54,978 nucleotides of DNA, from NCBI GenBank assembly GCA_030673825.1, contig JAUTCS010000001.1:1-54978 (forward strand), given 5' to 3'. The notes beneath the pieces are model-generated. The model made no database searches and had not been told where the DNA came from. It saw only the letters and a list, made by a program, of their open reading frames with translations. Origin of the DNA: Verrucomicrobiota bacterium JB024 (GTDB lineage Bacteria; Verrucomicrobiota; Verrucomicrobiia; Opitutales; Cerasicoccaceae). Shown here piece after piece: positions 9,024 through 17,971 of this stretch (within the stretch, counting starts at the first letter, position 1; every line of letters starts with the position of its first letter). Both the position numbers and the translations under genes were made by a program.

Positions 9024-10211
9024 TTATTTACTCTTAGCCTTACGCGCGGTCTTCTTCGCCACGCGCTTGACTGTTTTGCGGGCGTCTTTCTTTACGGCAC
9101 GCTTCACCGCAGCTTTCTTGGCGACACGTTTGACGACGGTTTTCTTCGCCATTTTCGTGGCGGCCTTGCGGGCAACTTTCTTCGCCGCTTTACGGGCGAC
9201 CTTTTTTGCGGCTGCCTTTTTCGTAGCCGTCTTCTTGGTCGCAACTTTACGCGCCGACTTTTTGGCGGTGCGCTTGCGGGCGGTTTTCTTTTTCGCGCCG
9301 TGGCGACCGGGGAAGGTCAGCTCGGCGATGCCGGACTTGTCCAGCTCTCCCAGCCCCTCGGCGGTCATGCGCTCGTATTGTTCCTTGGAAGCGGTGGCTA
9401 CCGGGAGCGTGAGCTTGCTCTTGCGGGCGAGTTTGAGAGCGATGCCCGAGTCCTTGGCGGCGTGTGCGGCGGAGAAGAAACAGGCATGGTCGCGCTTGAT
9501 CATGTCCTCGGCGTCGGTCTCGAGTACGCGGCTGTTGGCCCCGGTTTGCGAGAAAACCTGACGGAGCATCTCCAGGTCGAGCCCGAGTGCCTTGCCTAGT
9601 CCGAGCCCTTCGGCCAGCCCGGCGGTGTTGATGTTCATGACCATGTTGACGAGCGCCTTGACCTCGGCGGCCTTGCCCGCCTTGCCCACGTAGATAAGGT
9701 CCTTGCTCAAGTCCGCCAGCAGCGGTTGCACCTGGATGAAGACCTTCTCGTCCCCGCCGATCATGAGGTAGAGCGTGCCTTCGCGCGCCTGGGTGATGGA
9801 CGAGGCCATGCAGCCCTCCAGCGTGCGCGCGCGGCGGCGGCGGGCGAGCTTCTCAATCTCGCGGTGAAGGTCCGGCGAGACCGTCGCGCAGTTGATGAAG
9901 ATCGTACCGGTGGCCTTCTCCAGCAGGTTGTCGCGCTTGGCGGTGAAGATCTTCTTCATCGCGGCGTCGTTGGTGACGACGGTGATGACGACATCGGCGG
10001 CGGCGGTGACTTCGCTCAGCTTGGCCGGGGCGGCGCAGCCGAGTTCGCCGGCGAGGGCTTCTGCGGCGGGGCGGTTGACGTCGTACACGGCGCTGACGGC
10101 ATAGCCGCAGTCCACCAGGCGTCGCGCCATGTTGGCGCCCATGCGACCCACGCCGACGAGGCCGACGGTGGGTTTCGTATTACGGGATTTTTTCTTTGGC
10201 ATAATCAGCAA
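9024..10211 (-). CDS. beta-hydroxyacid dehydrogenase fused to histone H1-like tail
   Basis: A 395-residue protein in two parts. Residues 15-300 are a 3-hydroxyisobutyrate/6-phosphogluconate dehydrogenase-type enzyme: NAD(P) motif GLVGVGRMGANMA at 17-29 and catalytic lysine K185 in AAEVKALVNM. The substrate-binding loop is atypical (EGCMASS at 132-138 instead of the usual DAPVSGG), so the substrate is uncertain. Residues 305-395 are almost only K, A, R, T and V in KKxARK-like repeats, like histone H1 or the chlamydial HctB family, and would bind DNA or RNA. The start is TTG at 10211, seven bases after a good GAGGAGG; the ATG at 10202 lies 16 bases from it and is the alternative. A terminator follows. 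Confidence 0.88.
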   Translation of the reverse strand: MLIMPKKKSRNTKPTVGLVGVGRMGANMARRLVDCGYAVSAVYDVNRPAAEALAGELGCAAPAKLSEVTAAADVVITVVTNDAAMKKIFTAKRDNLLEKATGTIFINCATVSPDLHREIEKLARRRRARTLEGCMASSITQAREGTLYLMIGGDEKVFIQVQPLLADLSKDLIYVGKAGKAAEVKALVNMVMNINTAGLAEGLGLGKALGLDLEMLRQVFSQTGANSRVLETDAEDMIKRDHACFFSAAHAAKDSGIALKLARKSKLTLPVATASKEQYERMTAEGLGELDKSGIAELTFPGRHGAKKKTARKRTAKKSARKVATKKTATKKAAAKKVARKAAKKVARKAATKMAKKTVVKRVAKKAAVKRAVKKDARKTVKRVAKKTARKAKSK

Positions 10212-10286
10212 TAACGAGCCTCCTCTGCCTCCGCAACTGCGGCGACGCAGAAATATGTGGGGCCCGTCTTTGGGAAAAGTGCGGCC

Positions 10287-11126
10287 TCAGCGTTTGGCGG
10301 GGGCGAGGAAGGGGTTGTGAACGCGCTCCTCGGTCACCGTCGTCATCGGGCCGTGGCCGGGGCACAGGATCGTCTCCGGCGGCAGGGTGAGAATTTTTTC
10401 GCGGTTGTTGCGCAGGGCGTGTTGCCACGCATTGGCCGCACCGCCCATGGAACCGGCGAAGAGCGAGTCGCCGACGATGGCCACGGTGCGCTCCAGTCCT
10501 TGCACGACATAGGTCATACCGCCGGGTGAGTGGCCGGAGGTGTTCAGCGCGAGGATGCCGAGCGAGGCCAGGGTGAAGCTCGCGCCCTCCTCGATGGCCT
10601 TCGCACCATCGGTGGGCTCATGACAGGAAATGTACGTGGCCGGGTTGCCGGTTTCCTTTTGCAGGCGTTCGAGGTCGGCGATGTGATCGCCGTGGGCGTG
10701 GGTGAGCAGGATCAGCTGGAGCGTGAGACCGTGCTCCTTGAGAGCCTTCAGGATAGGAGTGGCGTCGGCCCCGGTGTCAAAGACCACGGCATCGCGGCTC
10801 TTCGGGTCGTACACGAGGTAGGCGTTGACGGTCATCTCCTCGTAGCCGGGCACGGGGTAGGGCGTGTTAAAGGCCAGTAGCCCGTTGAGCCGGACCTCCT
10901 CGGGCTGATAGCGGCCAAGGGCGAGATCGACCAGCGCATTGGCGTTCAGGTGCAGGGCGGGGGCGACAGCGCGCAAGGCGGCCTCGTCGGTGCCGCCGTT
11001 TTTGAGGGCATCAAGACTCTCCTTGCTCAAGCCGGTTTTTTCACTTAGCTGTTCGTCCGAGAGGCCGAGTCCGCTTTGTGCCTTGCCAATGACGTCTTCG
11101 GCTTTGTCTTCGAGATGTAAGCCCAT
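10287..11126 (-). CDS. XRE-like HTH fused to metallo-beta-lactamase-fold hydrolase
   Basis: A 279-residue protein from the ATG at 11126 (MGLHLEDKAED). Residues 10-70 look like an XRE/Cro-type helix-turn-helix (LSDEQLSEKTGLSKESLDALKNG). The rest is a metallo-beta-lactamase fold of the glyoxalase II type. It has the metal motif HAHGDH at 143-148, GHSPGG, the GDSLF aspartate and a terminal CPGHG histidine. Such hydrolases act on thioesters or similar small substrates. It may be an enzyme whose HTH-like part is a helical dimerisation domain, or a regulator that senses a metabolite. A longer reading to 11216 would overlap the divergent lipoprotein gene, whose start lies 29 bp away. Confidence 0.82.
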   Translation of the reverse strand: MGLHLEDKAEDVIGKAQSGLGLSDEQLSEKTGLSKESLDALKNGGTDEAALRAVAPALHLNANALVDLALGRYQPEEVRLNGLLAFNTPYPVPGYEEMTVNAYLVYDPKSRDAVVFDTGADATPILKALKEHGLTLQLILLTHAHGDHIADLERLQKETGNPATYISCHEPTDGAKAIEEGASFTLASLGILALNTSGHSPGGMTYVVQGLERTVAIVGDSLFAGSMGGAANAWQHALRNNREKILTLPPETILCPGHGPMTTVTEERVHNPFLAPAKR

Positions 11127-11154
11127 GCCGCTATCCTGCAAATTTTCACAATCT

Positions 11155-12066
11155 ATGACAAGAGTATTCCCGATTCTCGCGGGCCTGATCGCGCTGTTGC
11201 TGGCGGGCTGCGCCACCTCCGATGTGCCTTACACCCGGATCGCGGTTCCATCGACGGCGCCCCGCCAGATCGAGCCGGTGGCGCACTTTCATTCTCACCT
11301 GATCAACGAGGGATCGGGGATCGTCAAGAGCACCCGCTATGAGGGTGTGTATTGGACGCACAATGACAGTGGCGACCGGCCTCGCATCTTTCCCGTGACG
11401 CTGCAAGGTGAGACTGTGGCCATGGGCGATGGCATGGGCATCCCGGTCGAGTATGCACAGAGCCGCGACTGGGAGGACATCGCCTCGGACCACAAGGGCA
11501 ATCTCCTCATCGGTGACTTTGGTAACAACGCCAACCGCCGCCAGGACCTGTGCGTGTACGTCGTGCCCGAGCCCGACCCGAGCGACGCCAGCCAGGTCAT
11601 CGCCAAGCGCACCATCCCCTTCCACTTCCCCGAGCAGAAGGAGTTTCCGCCCGCGGCGGCGAACTTTGACGTGGAGGCGCTCTTCGTTGCCAAGGATACC
11701 TGGTACGTGCTGACCAAGCACCGCGCCGACGCCGATACCTGCCTGTACCGCTTTGACACCTATCGCGAGGACCGCTCGAACGCGCTCACGCTCGTCTCCA
11801 GCTTTGGCGCGCGGGGGATGGTTACCGCAGCCGACGCGCTGGCGGACGGCAGCCGGGTGGCCGTGCTCGTCTATGACAACGTCTGGGTCTTCGAGCCGCC
11901 ACAGGGGGATGTAAGCCGCCTGACCGAAGGCAAAATCTACTGGCGTCCCTACCGGCTCGGCCAGTGTGAGGGTATCTGTTTTATCGACGCGGACACCTTG
12001 CTGGTGACCAACGAGGCCGCCGACCTCTTTGTCATCCCGATCACGGACCTGATCCAGGTACAGTAA
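11155..12066 (+). CDS. lipoprotein, probable beta-propeller
   Basis: A 303-residue protein with a type II signal peptide: Arg near the start, a hydrophobic stretch and lipobox LLAGC with the modified Cys at about residue 19. It is predicted to be membrane-anchored outside the cytoplasm. The body has repeated strand patterns (WTHNDSGDRPRIF, DWEDIASDHKGNLLIGDFGNN, ADALADGSRVAVLVYDNVWVF) like six- to seven-bladed propellers, but I cannot name a family with certainty. The start ATG 11155 was chosen because it begins the signal peptide; the open frame extends upstream without meaning. It is divergent from the HTH-hydrolase gene and may share its promoter region. No function is assigned. Confidence 0.72.
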   Translation: MTRVFPILAGLIALLLAGCATSDVPYTRIAVPSTAPRQIEPVAHFHSHLINEGSGIVKSTRYEGVYWTHNDSGDRPRIFPVTLQGETVAMGDGMGIPVEYAQSRDWEDIASDHKGNLLIGDFGNNANRRQDLCVYVVPEPDPSDASQVIAKRTIPFHFPEQKEFPPAAANFDVEALFVAKDTWYVLTKHRADADTCLYRFDTYREDRSNALTLVSSFGARGMVTAADALADGSRVAVLVYDNVWVFEPPQGDVSRLTEGKIYWRPYRLGQCEGICFIDADTLLVTNEAADLFVIPITDLIQVQ

Positions 12067-12141
12067 GGGAAGGCTTTTATCTGGGATTTGCGGTCTTGCC
12101 ATCGCTGGCGTTTTGACCTCTGCTACCCGTTTCTTGCCCTC

Positions 12142-12228
<87 letters not shown>

Positions 12229-12287
12229 ATATGGCGCGCATGCGACATTGAGCTAGCAGCAGGGCTGAACGTGTGGCCCCTTGGGGC

Positions 12288-13592
12288 TTAGTCTTCGGCG
12301 AGGGCTTCGAGGGCTTCCTCCTTGATCCCGTAGGACTCTTTCAGGAAGAATGCGGCCACGATCCCGAGCAGCGCGATGACGGGCATGCTCAGCAGCGCGA
12401 CGCGGAAGTCGTCCACCGTGTAGACCGGATGGATGGCGCCACCGGTGCGCAGGTCGAGAATCCATCCGACGAGGGGCTGGAAGATACCGCCGATGAGCAT
12501 AACCACGAGGTTGCAGAAGGAGATCGCGGTAGCCGAGGCCCAGTCCGGGTTGTGCTCCAGGCTGCTGACGAAGCAGACGATCTGCGCGCTGGAGACCAGT
12601 CCGAGCATGAGCAAGAGCGCGCTGCATTCCCACAGGCTCATGTGGCTGACGGTCAGCATGACCGCGCTGATGGCCGCCGTGGCGATGAGGGAGACGAGCA
12701 GGACGGGTTTGCGCCGACCCAGGCGGTCGGAGATCACACCCATGACCGGGCCGCCCACCAACCAGCCGACGTAGAGAAAGGAAATCGCGCTGGCCGCGGT
12801 GCGGTCATTGGCCCCGGTGAGGGTTTCCACGTATTCGTCGCCCCAGAGCGCGCCGAAGACGCTGAGGTTGAAAAACAGAGCCGCGCCGATCACACCGATG
12901 ATCCAGCTTTGTGGATTCTTGACCACGGCCTTGAGCCCGCGCCAGACGGTGCAGGCTTCCTCGTCCTCCGGGACGACCCAGGGCGGGGGCTTCGGGATGA
13001 CGATCCACATGATCACAGCGATGACGATTCCGCCGACACCGCAAAAAGTCCAGGTCTGGTGCCAGCCGACGGCGTTGTACAGCTCGACCAGCGGGCGCTG
13101 AGCGAAGATGGCGCCGGTCATTCCGAGGGCGGTCGTCAGGCCGGAGAGCATGGCCACGCGGTTACCCGGGAACCAGACCGTCGCCAAGTGCATACAACCG
13201 ACGAAGGCGAAGGCCGAGCCGAAGCCCATGAGTGCGCGGCCCAGGCCGAAGCCCCAGATGTCCGGCAGGAGAATCGTTAACAGGCAGCCCAGAAAGCACA
13301 GCAGCGCGGCGGGCACCAGCACGCGCCGCACCCCGAGTTTGTCCAACAGCAGCCCGACCGCGATCTGCATCGGGGCGTAGATGTAGTAGTAAATCCCGGT
13401 TGCGAACCCGAAGACCCCGGCGCTCACGCCATAGACCTCCTGCAGATCCTTTTCCATGACGGAGGGCCCGACGCGGACGAAAAACTCGTACAGGTAAAAG
13501 AGCGCGGCGCTGCTCCAGATGAGCCAGGAACGCCAGTTCCCGGGCGGGCCTTCGCCGGCGGCGTAAGTTTTTCGAGTGACAGGGCCAGACAT
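12288..13592 (-). CDS. MFS transporter
   Basis: A 434-residue major facilitator with about 12 hydrophobic segments in two halves split by a charged central loop near 205-225 (PKPPPWVVPEDEEACTVWRG). The loop-2/3 motif GLLLDKLGVRR and its repeat in the second half (GVISDRLGRRKPV) are clear MFS signatures. It is the last gene of a minus-strand run after two sulfatases (146 bp after the nearer one). That suggests uptake of a sugar or a sulfated sugar, but the substrate cannot be read from the sequence. The start is ATG 13592. Confidence 0.9.
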   Translation of the reverse strand: MSGPVTRKTYAAGEGPPGNWRSWLIWSSAALFYLYEFFVRVGPSVMEKDLQEVYGVSAGVFGFATGIYYYIYAPMQIAVGLLLDKLGVRRVLVPAALLCFLGCLLTILLPDIWGFGLGRALMGFGSAFAFVGCMHLATVWFPGNRVAMLSGLTTALGMTGAIFAQRPLVELYNAVGWHQTWTFCGVGGIVIAVIMWIVIPKPPPWVVPEDEEACTVWRGLKAVVKNPQSWIIGVIGAALFFNLSVFGALWGDEYVETLTGANDRTAASAISFLYVGWLVGGPVMGVISDRLGRRKPVLLVSLIATAAISAVMLTVSHMSLWECSALLLMLGLVSSAQIVCFVSSLEHNPDWASATAISFCNLVVMLIGGIFQPLVGWILDLRTGGAIHPVYTVDDFRVALLSMPVIALLGIVAAFFLKESYGIKEEALEALAED

Positions 13593-13738
13593 GCTAAAGC
13601 GGGTTCGAAGGGAGCTTGCGGGAAATGCTCTCCCGATGCCAGCAGATATCCCGCCGATTTTAAGACGATTTTGCGCGGCCTTGATAAAATCTGATCCCGA
13701 GGGGCGCTGTGGGCCTGGCGCTTTTGCAGGCGAGGCCC

Positions 13739-15196
13739 TTAGAAGGGCAGGGCGTCGGCCTGCTTCAGGAGCGGGTCGTCATGCCCGCGCATGACAGCGA
13801 GAAGCCGGTCAGCCATTTCGCTGAGCGCCTGTTTGACCTCTTCGCGATAGGGCGGGGAGAGGGCACCCGCGCCGAGCAGGTTGGCGGTTTCGCCGGGGTC
13901 TTTCTCTAGGTCGTAAAAGGCCGAACTCCACGGCGAGCGAAAATCCGCGATGAGCTTCCAGCGCTCGCCGCGCAAGGCGCGCAGACGGGCCCTGGCGTAA
14001 ATGCACATATCGTACTCGGAGTAAACGGCATCGCGCCACGGCGTGCTTTTTCCGAAAAGCAGTGGGGCGAAGCTGCGGCCTCGTCCGGTGCCGGAGGCGG
14101 GAGTCGGGCAGCCCGTCAGCTCCAACAGCGTGGGGAACCAGTCCACGTCGGAGACAAGCTGCGGCAGGCGCAGGCCGGGGGCGATGCGTCCGGGCCAGCG
14201 CACGAGGGCGGGTACGCGCAGAGAGGGCTCGGAGAGATTCGGCTGCCAGCGGTTGCCGGTCTCGTTGTCGCTGGCGCGGGTGGCCCAGATACCGTTGCCT
14301 TTATGCCAGAGGCCGTTGTGCCCCATCATATAGCCATGGTCGGCGCTGAAGATGAAGAGCGTGTCGTCGTCGAGTCCGTTTCGGTCCAGTGCCTCGAAGA
14401 CCCGCCCGACCATGCGGTCAACGCCCGCCACCGCGGACATGTATAGACGCATGCGCTCGTGCAGCGCCTCGGTGTCCACGTCCGGCACGTCCGTCTCGGG
14501 CAGTGTCAGGGTGGTGTCCGCGAACAGCTCTTTTTCGCTCGCCGGGATCGGTTCCCAGGGCGAGTGCGGCTGGCGCAGATGCAGCGAGATCAGAAAGGGT
14601 TTTTGTTGGTCGGAGTCGCCTCCTTGCCCGGAGCTGTTGCTTTCTCTTCCGTGCGCGTCGAGAAAGGCTACGGCTTGGTCGGTCAGGATGTCGTCGCAGT
14701 AGCCGGAAAAGGTGCGCACTTCGCCGTCTTCCTCGAACTCCGGGTCGAGCGGGTTGACGCCGCCGCCGGTCAGTCCGAAAAAGCTCTCGTATCCGTTGCG
14801 GCAGGGATGGAAGCGCCGCTGCGGATCTTGTGTCCAGTCGCCGATGTGCCACTTGCCGACGAGGGCGTTGGTGTAGCCGTGCTCGGCGAGGACGGAGGGC
14901 CAGGTCGGGATGCTGCCGTCCAGCCCTATGTCCGCCCACTCGGGCGTGTAGGCGGGGTGTTTCGGGTTGGGGATGAAGTCGGGCACGCGCGTCTCGGTGC
15001 TATATCGTCCAGTCATCATGGCCGCGCGGGCCGGGCTGCACACCGGGGTCGAGCAGAAGCAGTTCTCCAGCAGCGCGCCTTCGCGGGCGAGGCGGTCGAG
15101 GTTGGGTGTGTGGGCCTCGGCGTTGCCATAGGCGCCGATGGTCCAGGCGGCCTGGTCGTCCACGTAGATAAAAACGATGTTGGGCTTGCTGCTCAT
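13739..15196 (-). CDS. formylglycine sulfatase, no signal peptide
   Basis: A 485-residue type I sulfatase (alkaline phosphatase superfamily), hydrolysing sulfate esters. C53 in CSPAR is the cysteine converted to formylglycine. Metal ligands are seen in IVFIYVDDQ near the start and SADHGYMMGHNG near the middle; GKWHIGD is the substrate-side motif. The start was taken as ATG 15196 (MSSKPNIVFIYVDD). ATG 15235 would add 13 residues that do not form a signal peptide. The protein is therefore predicted to be cytoplasmic. It follows another sulfatase by 71 bp and precedes an MFS transporter. Which sugar sulfate it cleaves is not visible. Confidence 0.9.
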   Translation of the reverse strand: MSSKPNIVFIYVDDQAAWTIGAYGNAEAHTPNLDRLAREGALLENCFCSTPVCSPARAAMMTGRYSTETRVPDFIPNPKHPAYTPEWADIGLDGSIPTWPSVLAEHGYTNALVGKWHIGDWTQDPQRRFHPCRNGYESFFGLTGGGVNPLDPEFEEDGEVRTFSGYCDDILTDQAVAFLDAHGRESNSSGQGGDSDQQKPFLISLHLRQPHSPWEPIPASEKELFADTTLTLPETDVPDVDTEALHERMRLYMSAVAGVDRMVGRVFEALDRNGLDDDTLFIFSADHGYMMGHNGLWHKGNGIWATRASDNETGNRWQPNLSEPSLRVPALVRWPGRIAPGLRLPQLVSDVDWFPTLLELTGCPTPASGTGRGRSFAPLLFGKSTPWRDAVYSEYDMCIYARARLRALRGERWKLIADFRSPWSSAFYDLEKDPGETANLLGAGALSPPYREEVKQALSEMADRLLAVMRGHDDPLLKQADALPF

Positions 15197-15267
15197 GGTG
15201 GCGGGGGGGAGCGTGGTCAAAATAGTGGCGCTCATGTCGCAGGTGCGGAGCGCGGAGGAAACGGAGT

Positions 15268-16659
15268 TCAGCTCGCGGCGGCCATGGAGGCGTCGTGGGC
15301 CGCGAGCAGTTTTTCGAGGCGTGCGCGCTCGGCGGCGCAGGCGGGGTCGGCCCAGCGGTTGTTCACCTCGTCGGGATCATTGCGCAGGTCGTAAAGCTCG
15401 CCGTATTCACGATTTGGATACGCGACGAGCTTCCACTCGCGGGTGCGGATCATGGCGACCTTTTCGATGTCGGGAAGCATGTTGCAGCCACCGTGCTCGG
15501 CGAAGACATACTCGCGCGCGCGGGCTTCGCCCTGGAGGACGGAAAGGGCGGAGCGGGCAGAGCCGGGCTTGTCGAGTGTGAGCCCGGCGAGCTCGAAGAT
15601 CATCGGCACGAGGTCCATCTGTGCGGTCAGCGCCTGCGAACGTTCTCCGGCGGGCAGGCGGCCCGGGGCCCAGGCGATGGCGGGGATGCGGGTGATGCAG
15701 TCGTACATGGTCCACTTCTGGATCTGGCCGTGGTCGCCGAGGGCGTCGCCGTGGTCGGAGGTGAAGACGACGACGGCGTTGTCGAGGATGCCCTTGGCCC
15801 GCAGGTGATCGAGGATCTGCCCGACCTGCTCGTCGATCAGGGCGACATTGGCGGCGTAGTATTTGCGCAGGCGCAGGAGTTGTTCACGGCTGGGATGGTC
15901 GCTCCACATGATCCCGTCGTGGTTGCCGTGGATCATGATGTCGCGGTACGTGCTCAGCGGCGGGATGTCCTTACCCGCGTCGTAGTCGGGCGGCAGGGGC
16001 AGCGAAGACTCGTCGATGAGATCGAGGTACTCGGGCGGAGGATCATAAGGCGTGTGCGGACCGGGGAAGCCGATCTGGAGAAAGACGGGCTTGTCGTCGA
16101 GGTCGTCGATGAGCCACTTGGCCATGTCGGGCACGAAGTGGTCCCAGTGCAGGTCCTTCTCCAGCGGCCAGGCGATGGCGCCGAGCGCGGTCGTGTACTC
16201 GGGGTGTTCCTTGTACGTGAGGCGGGTGGGCGGGTGGATGCCGCGCTGTTTGAGGTGCTTGTCCCAGTCGTCGTAAAAGCGCGGCGTGGAGAAACGGTCC
16301 TTGTTCTCGACGATGAAACGCTGGTCGAAGCCGCAGGGCGCGTCAAAAGGCTGGGTGTGCATCTTGCCCACATTGAACGTGCGGTAACCGGCGGCCTGGA
16401 GCTGGCTGACCCAGGAGGTGGCCCAGCGGTCGCCGTTTTTCATCGGGCCGATGCTTGAGGGCCAGTCGGTGTTGAAGAAGCTGGCGCGCGAGGGCACGCA
16501 CGAGGGGGCGGCGCAGTAGCATTGCTCGAAGAGCACACCCTCGCGGGCGAGGCGGTCGAGGTTCGGGGTGTGGCCCCAGCCGCCGGTGGCGCAGGCGAGC
16601 GCGTCCCAGCGCTGCTGGTCGGTCATGATGAGGATGATGTTGGGCGGCTGCTCGGGCAT
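15268..16659 (-). CDS. formylglycine sulfatase, no signal peptide
   Basis: A 463-residue sulfatase. C54 in CVPSR is the formylglycine site; IILIMTDQQRWD and VVFTSDHGDALGDHG supply the metal ligands. The protein starts directly with the first core strand (MPEQPPNIILIM), so it has no export signal. It is the first of three minus-strand genes (two sulfatases, then the MFS transporter) that lie behind the AraC regulator, 165 bp away. Its sequence differs clearly from the next sulfatase, so the two probably act on different sulfate positions or sugars rather than being recent duplicates. Confidence 0.9.
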   Translation of the reverse strand: MPEQPPNIILIMTDQQRWDALACATGGWGHTPNLDRLAREGVLFEQCYCAAPSCVPSRASFFNTDWPSSIGPMKNGDRWATSWVSQLQAAGYRTFNVGKMHTQPFDAPCGFDQRFIVENKDRFSTPRFYDDWDKHLKQRGIHPPTRLTYKEHPEYTTALGAIAWPLEKDLHWDHFVPDMAKWLIDDLDDKPVFLQIGFPGPHTPYDPPPEYLDLIDESSLPLPPDYDAGKDIPPLSTYRDIMIHGNHDGIMWSDHPSREQLLRLRKYYAANVALIDEQVGQILDHLRAKGILDNAVVVFTSDHGDALGDHGQIQKWTMYDCITRIPAIAWAPGRLPAGERSQALTAQMDLVPMIFELAGLTLDKPGSARSALSVLQGEARAREYVFAEHGGCNMLPDIEKVAMIRTREWKLVAYPNREYGELYDLRNDPDEVNNRWADPACAAERARLEKLLAAHDASMAAAS

Positions 16660-16824
16660 GGGAAAAGGGAGGGTTGCTGGGATGAATGTCAGGGGTGGGT
16701 GGTCGGCGGGCGTTTGTGTGAGCGGTTGCGCTGATTTTAAGTATCCGCTGGGATGCCGTTAGCGAAAAGCTTAAGGAACTGTCAGAGTCGGTAAATGATG
16801 CGCACGATCCGGTAAGGGAAAACG

Positions 16825-17697
16825 TCAGCCCGTTTCGGTCTGGCGGTGGCGGCGGCGGAACTCGCTCGGGCTGAGAGTGGCGTGGAGCCGGAAGCAGCGG
16901 TTGAAGTTCGAGAGGCTGCCGTAGCCGCAGGCGAAGGCGATCTCGGAGACGCTCAGGGGGCTCTCGATCAGCAGGCGGCTGGCGCGGGCGATGCGCACCT
17001 CGTTGACGAAGTGCGTGAAGGGCTTGCCCGCCATTTTCCGAAAATAGCGGCTGAAGGCCGACAGCGACATACCCGCCGCGGCGGCGGCGCGGGGCAGGTT
17101 GATCTCGCCGTCGAGGTGCGCCAGCACGTAGTCGTACACGCGGCTCATGCGTCGGCTGGCCTGCTTGTCGAGCTGGGGCAGGAAGCCCTCCGAGCCGAGG
17201 ACTTCGCTCTCGGTCGCCGGGTCCGCCAGCGTGGCCAGCAGTTGCAGCAACTCCAGCAGGCGTGGCAGGCCGCGTAGTTCCTGGAGCGCGCGCAGGCGCT
17301 CGCTGGCGCGGGTGAGGGCTTCGCCGTGGATACGCAGTCCGCGGCTGGCGCGAGCGAGCAGGTCGAGGATGGGGCGGGTCTCCTCCAGCGTTTCCAGGGC
17401 GGCGGCCAGCGGCTCGCGCCGGAACTGCACCACGCGTGCGTGCGCGTGCTCGTCGGTGGCGCTGGCTGGCGGGCTGTAGAAGCAGTGGGGCAGGTCTGCG
17501 CCGATGACGTAGAGCTCGCCGGGGCCGAAGGGCGTGATGCGGTCACCGATAAAAAGCTCCCCGGTGCTGCCCTCGATCAGCGTGATCTCGTACTCCGGGT
17601 GGTAGTGCCAGGGGGTGGTGAAACGCGGCTGGCGGAACTCCCGGACGACGAAGGACCGGTTGACCGCCTCGGGGATGCTTTCCAGTTGGGCCTGCAT
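16825..17697 (-). CDS. AraC family transcriptional regulator
   Basis: A 290-residue regulator. The N-terminal half is a cupin-like sugar sensor (HYHPEYEITLI... GELFIGD... GELYVIGADLPHCFYS). The last 100 residues are the AraC double HTH (INLPRAAAAAGMSLSAFSRYFRKMAGKPF and VSEIAFACGYGSLSNFNRCFR). It is divergent from the isomerase-kinase-aldolase operon, with a 274-bp control region holding a pair of perfect direct repeats. It probably controls that operon and perhaps the sulfatase-MFS genes on its other side, in response to a sugar. Confidence 0.93.
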   Translation of the reverse strand: MQAQLESIPEAVNRSFVVREFRQPRFTTPWHYHPEYEITLIEGSTGELFIGDRITPFGPGELYVIGADLPHCFYSPPASATDEHAHARVVQFRREPLAAALETLEETRPILDLLARASRGLRIHGEALTRASERLRALQELRGLPRLLELLQLLATLADPATESEVLGSEGFLPQLDKQASRRMSRVYDYVLAHLDGEINLPRAAAAAGMSLSAFSRYFRKMAGKPFTHFVNEVRIARASRLLIESPLSVSEIAFACGYGSLSNFNRCFRLHATLSPSEFRRRHRQTETG

Positions 17698-17764
17698 GGG
17701 AGTATGCCGTAAGTTTTAATGAATTGCCCTGAAAAAGCGAACAAAACCGTAATTTGGGCAAAAT

Positions 17765-17814
17765 AGTGTCAGTCTGGGGCAAGCGGCAGGTAGCGGAAAA
17801 GTGTCAGTCTGGGG
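17765..17814. promoter_or_regulatory. direct-repeat operator, probably for the AraC regulator
   Basis: AGTGTCAGTCTGGGG occurs at 17765-17779 and again, identical, at 17800-17814, 35 bp from start to start. They lie in the control region between the AraC gene and the isomerase operon. AraC family proteins usually bind directly repeated half-sites, so this pair is the best candidate operator. No clear -10/-35 set could be placed nearby. Confidence 0.65.
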
Positions 17815-17971
17815 TATGCTAATACCATCCTCCTGATAAAACAGGACTGCCCCGTATCTGCCCCGATTCCCCGTTTGCCGGGTGACGCATGGACGCGTTG
17901 CCGATGGGGTGGGGCGAGTCCGGGGCGGTCGGCGAGGCCCACTTAACCCTCAAGCCCGTTTATATACCATC

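Noticed and set aside
9100-9300. The repetitive DNA in the dehydrogenase tail as a possible CRISPR or tandem-repeat array.
   Set aside because: The repetition is the coding consequence of KKxARK-like peptides with varied codons; no constant repeat with variable spacers is present.
13711-13738. GGGCCT/AGGCCC inverted repeat just after the sulfatase stop as a terminator.
   Set aside because: No T-tract follows on the minus strand, and the inner part pairs poorly.
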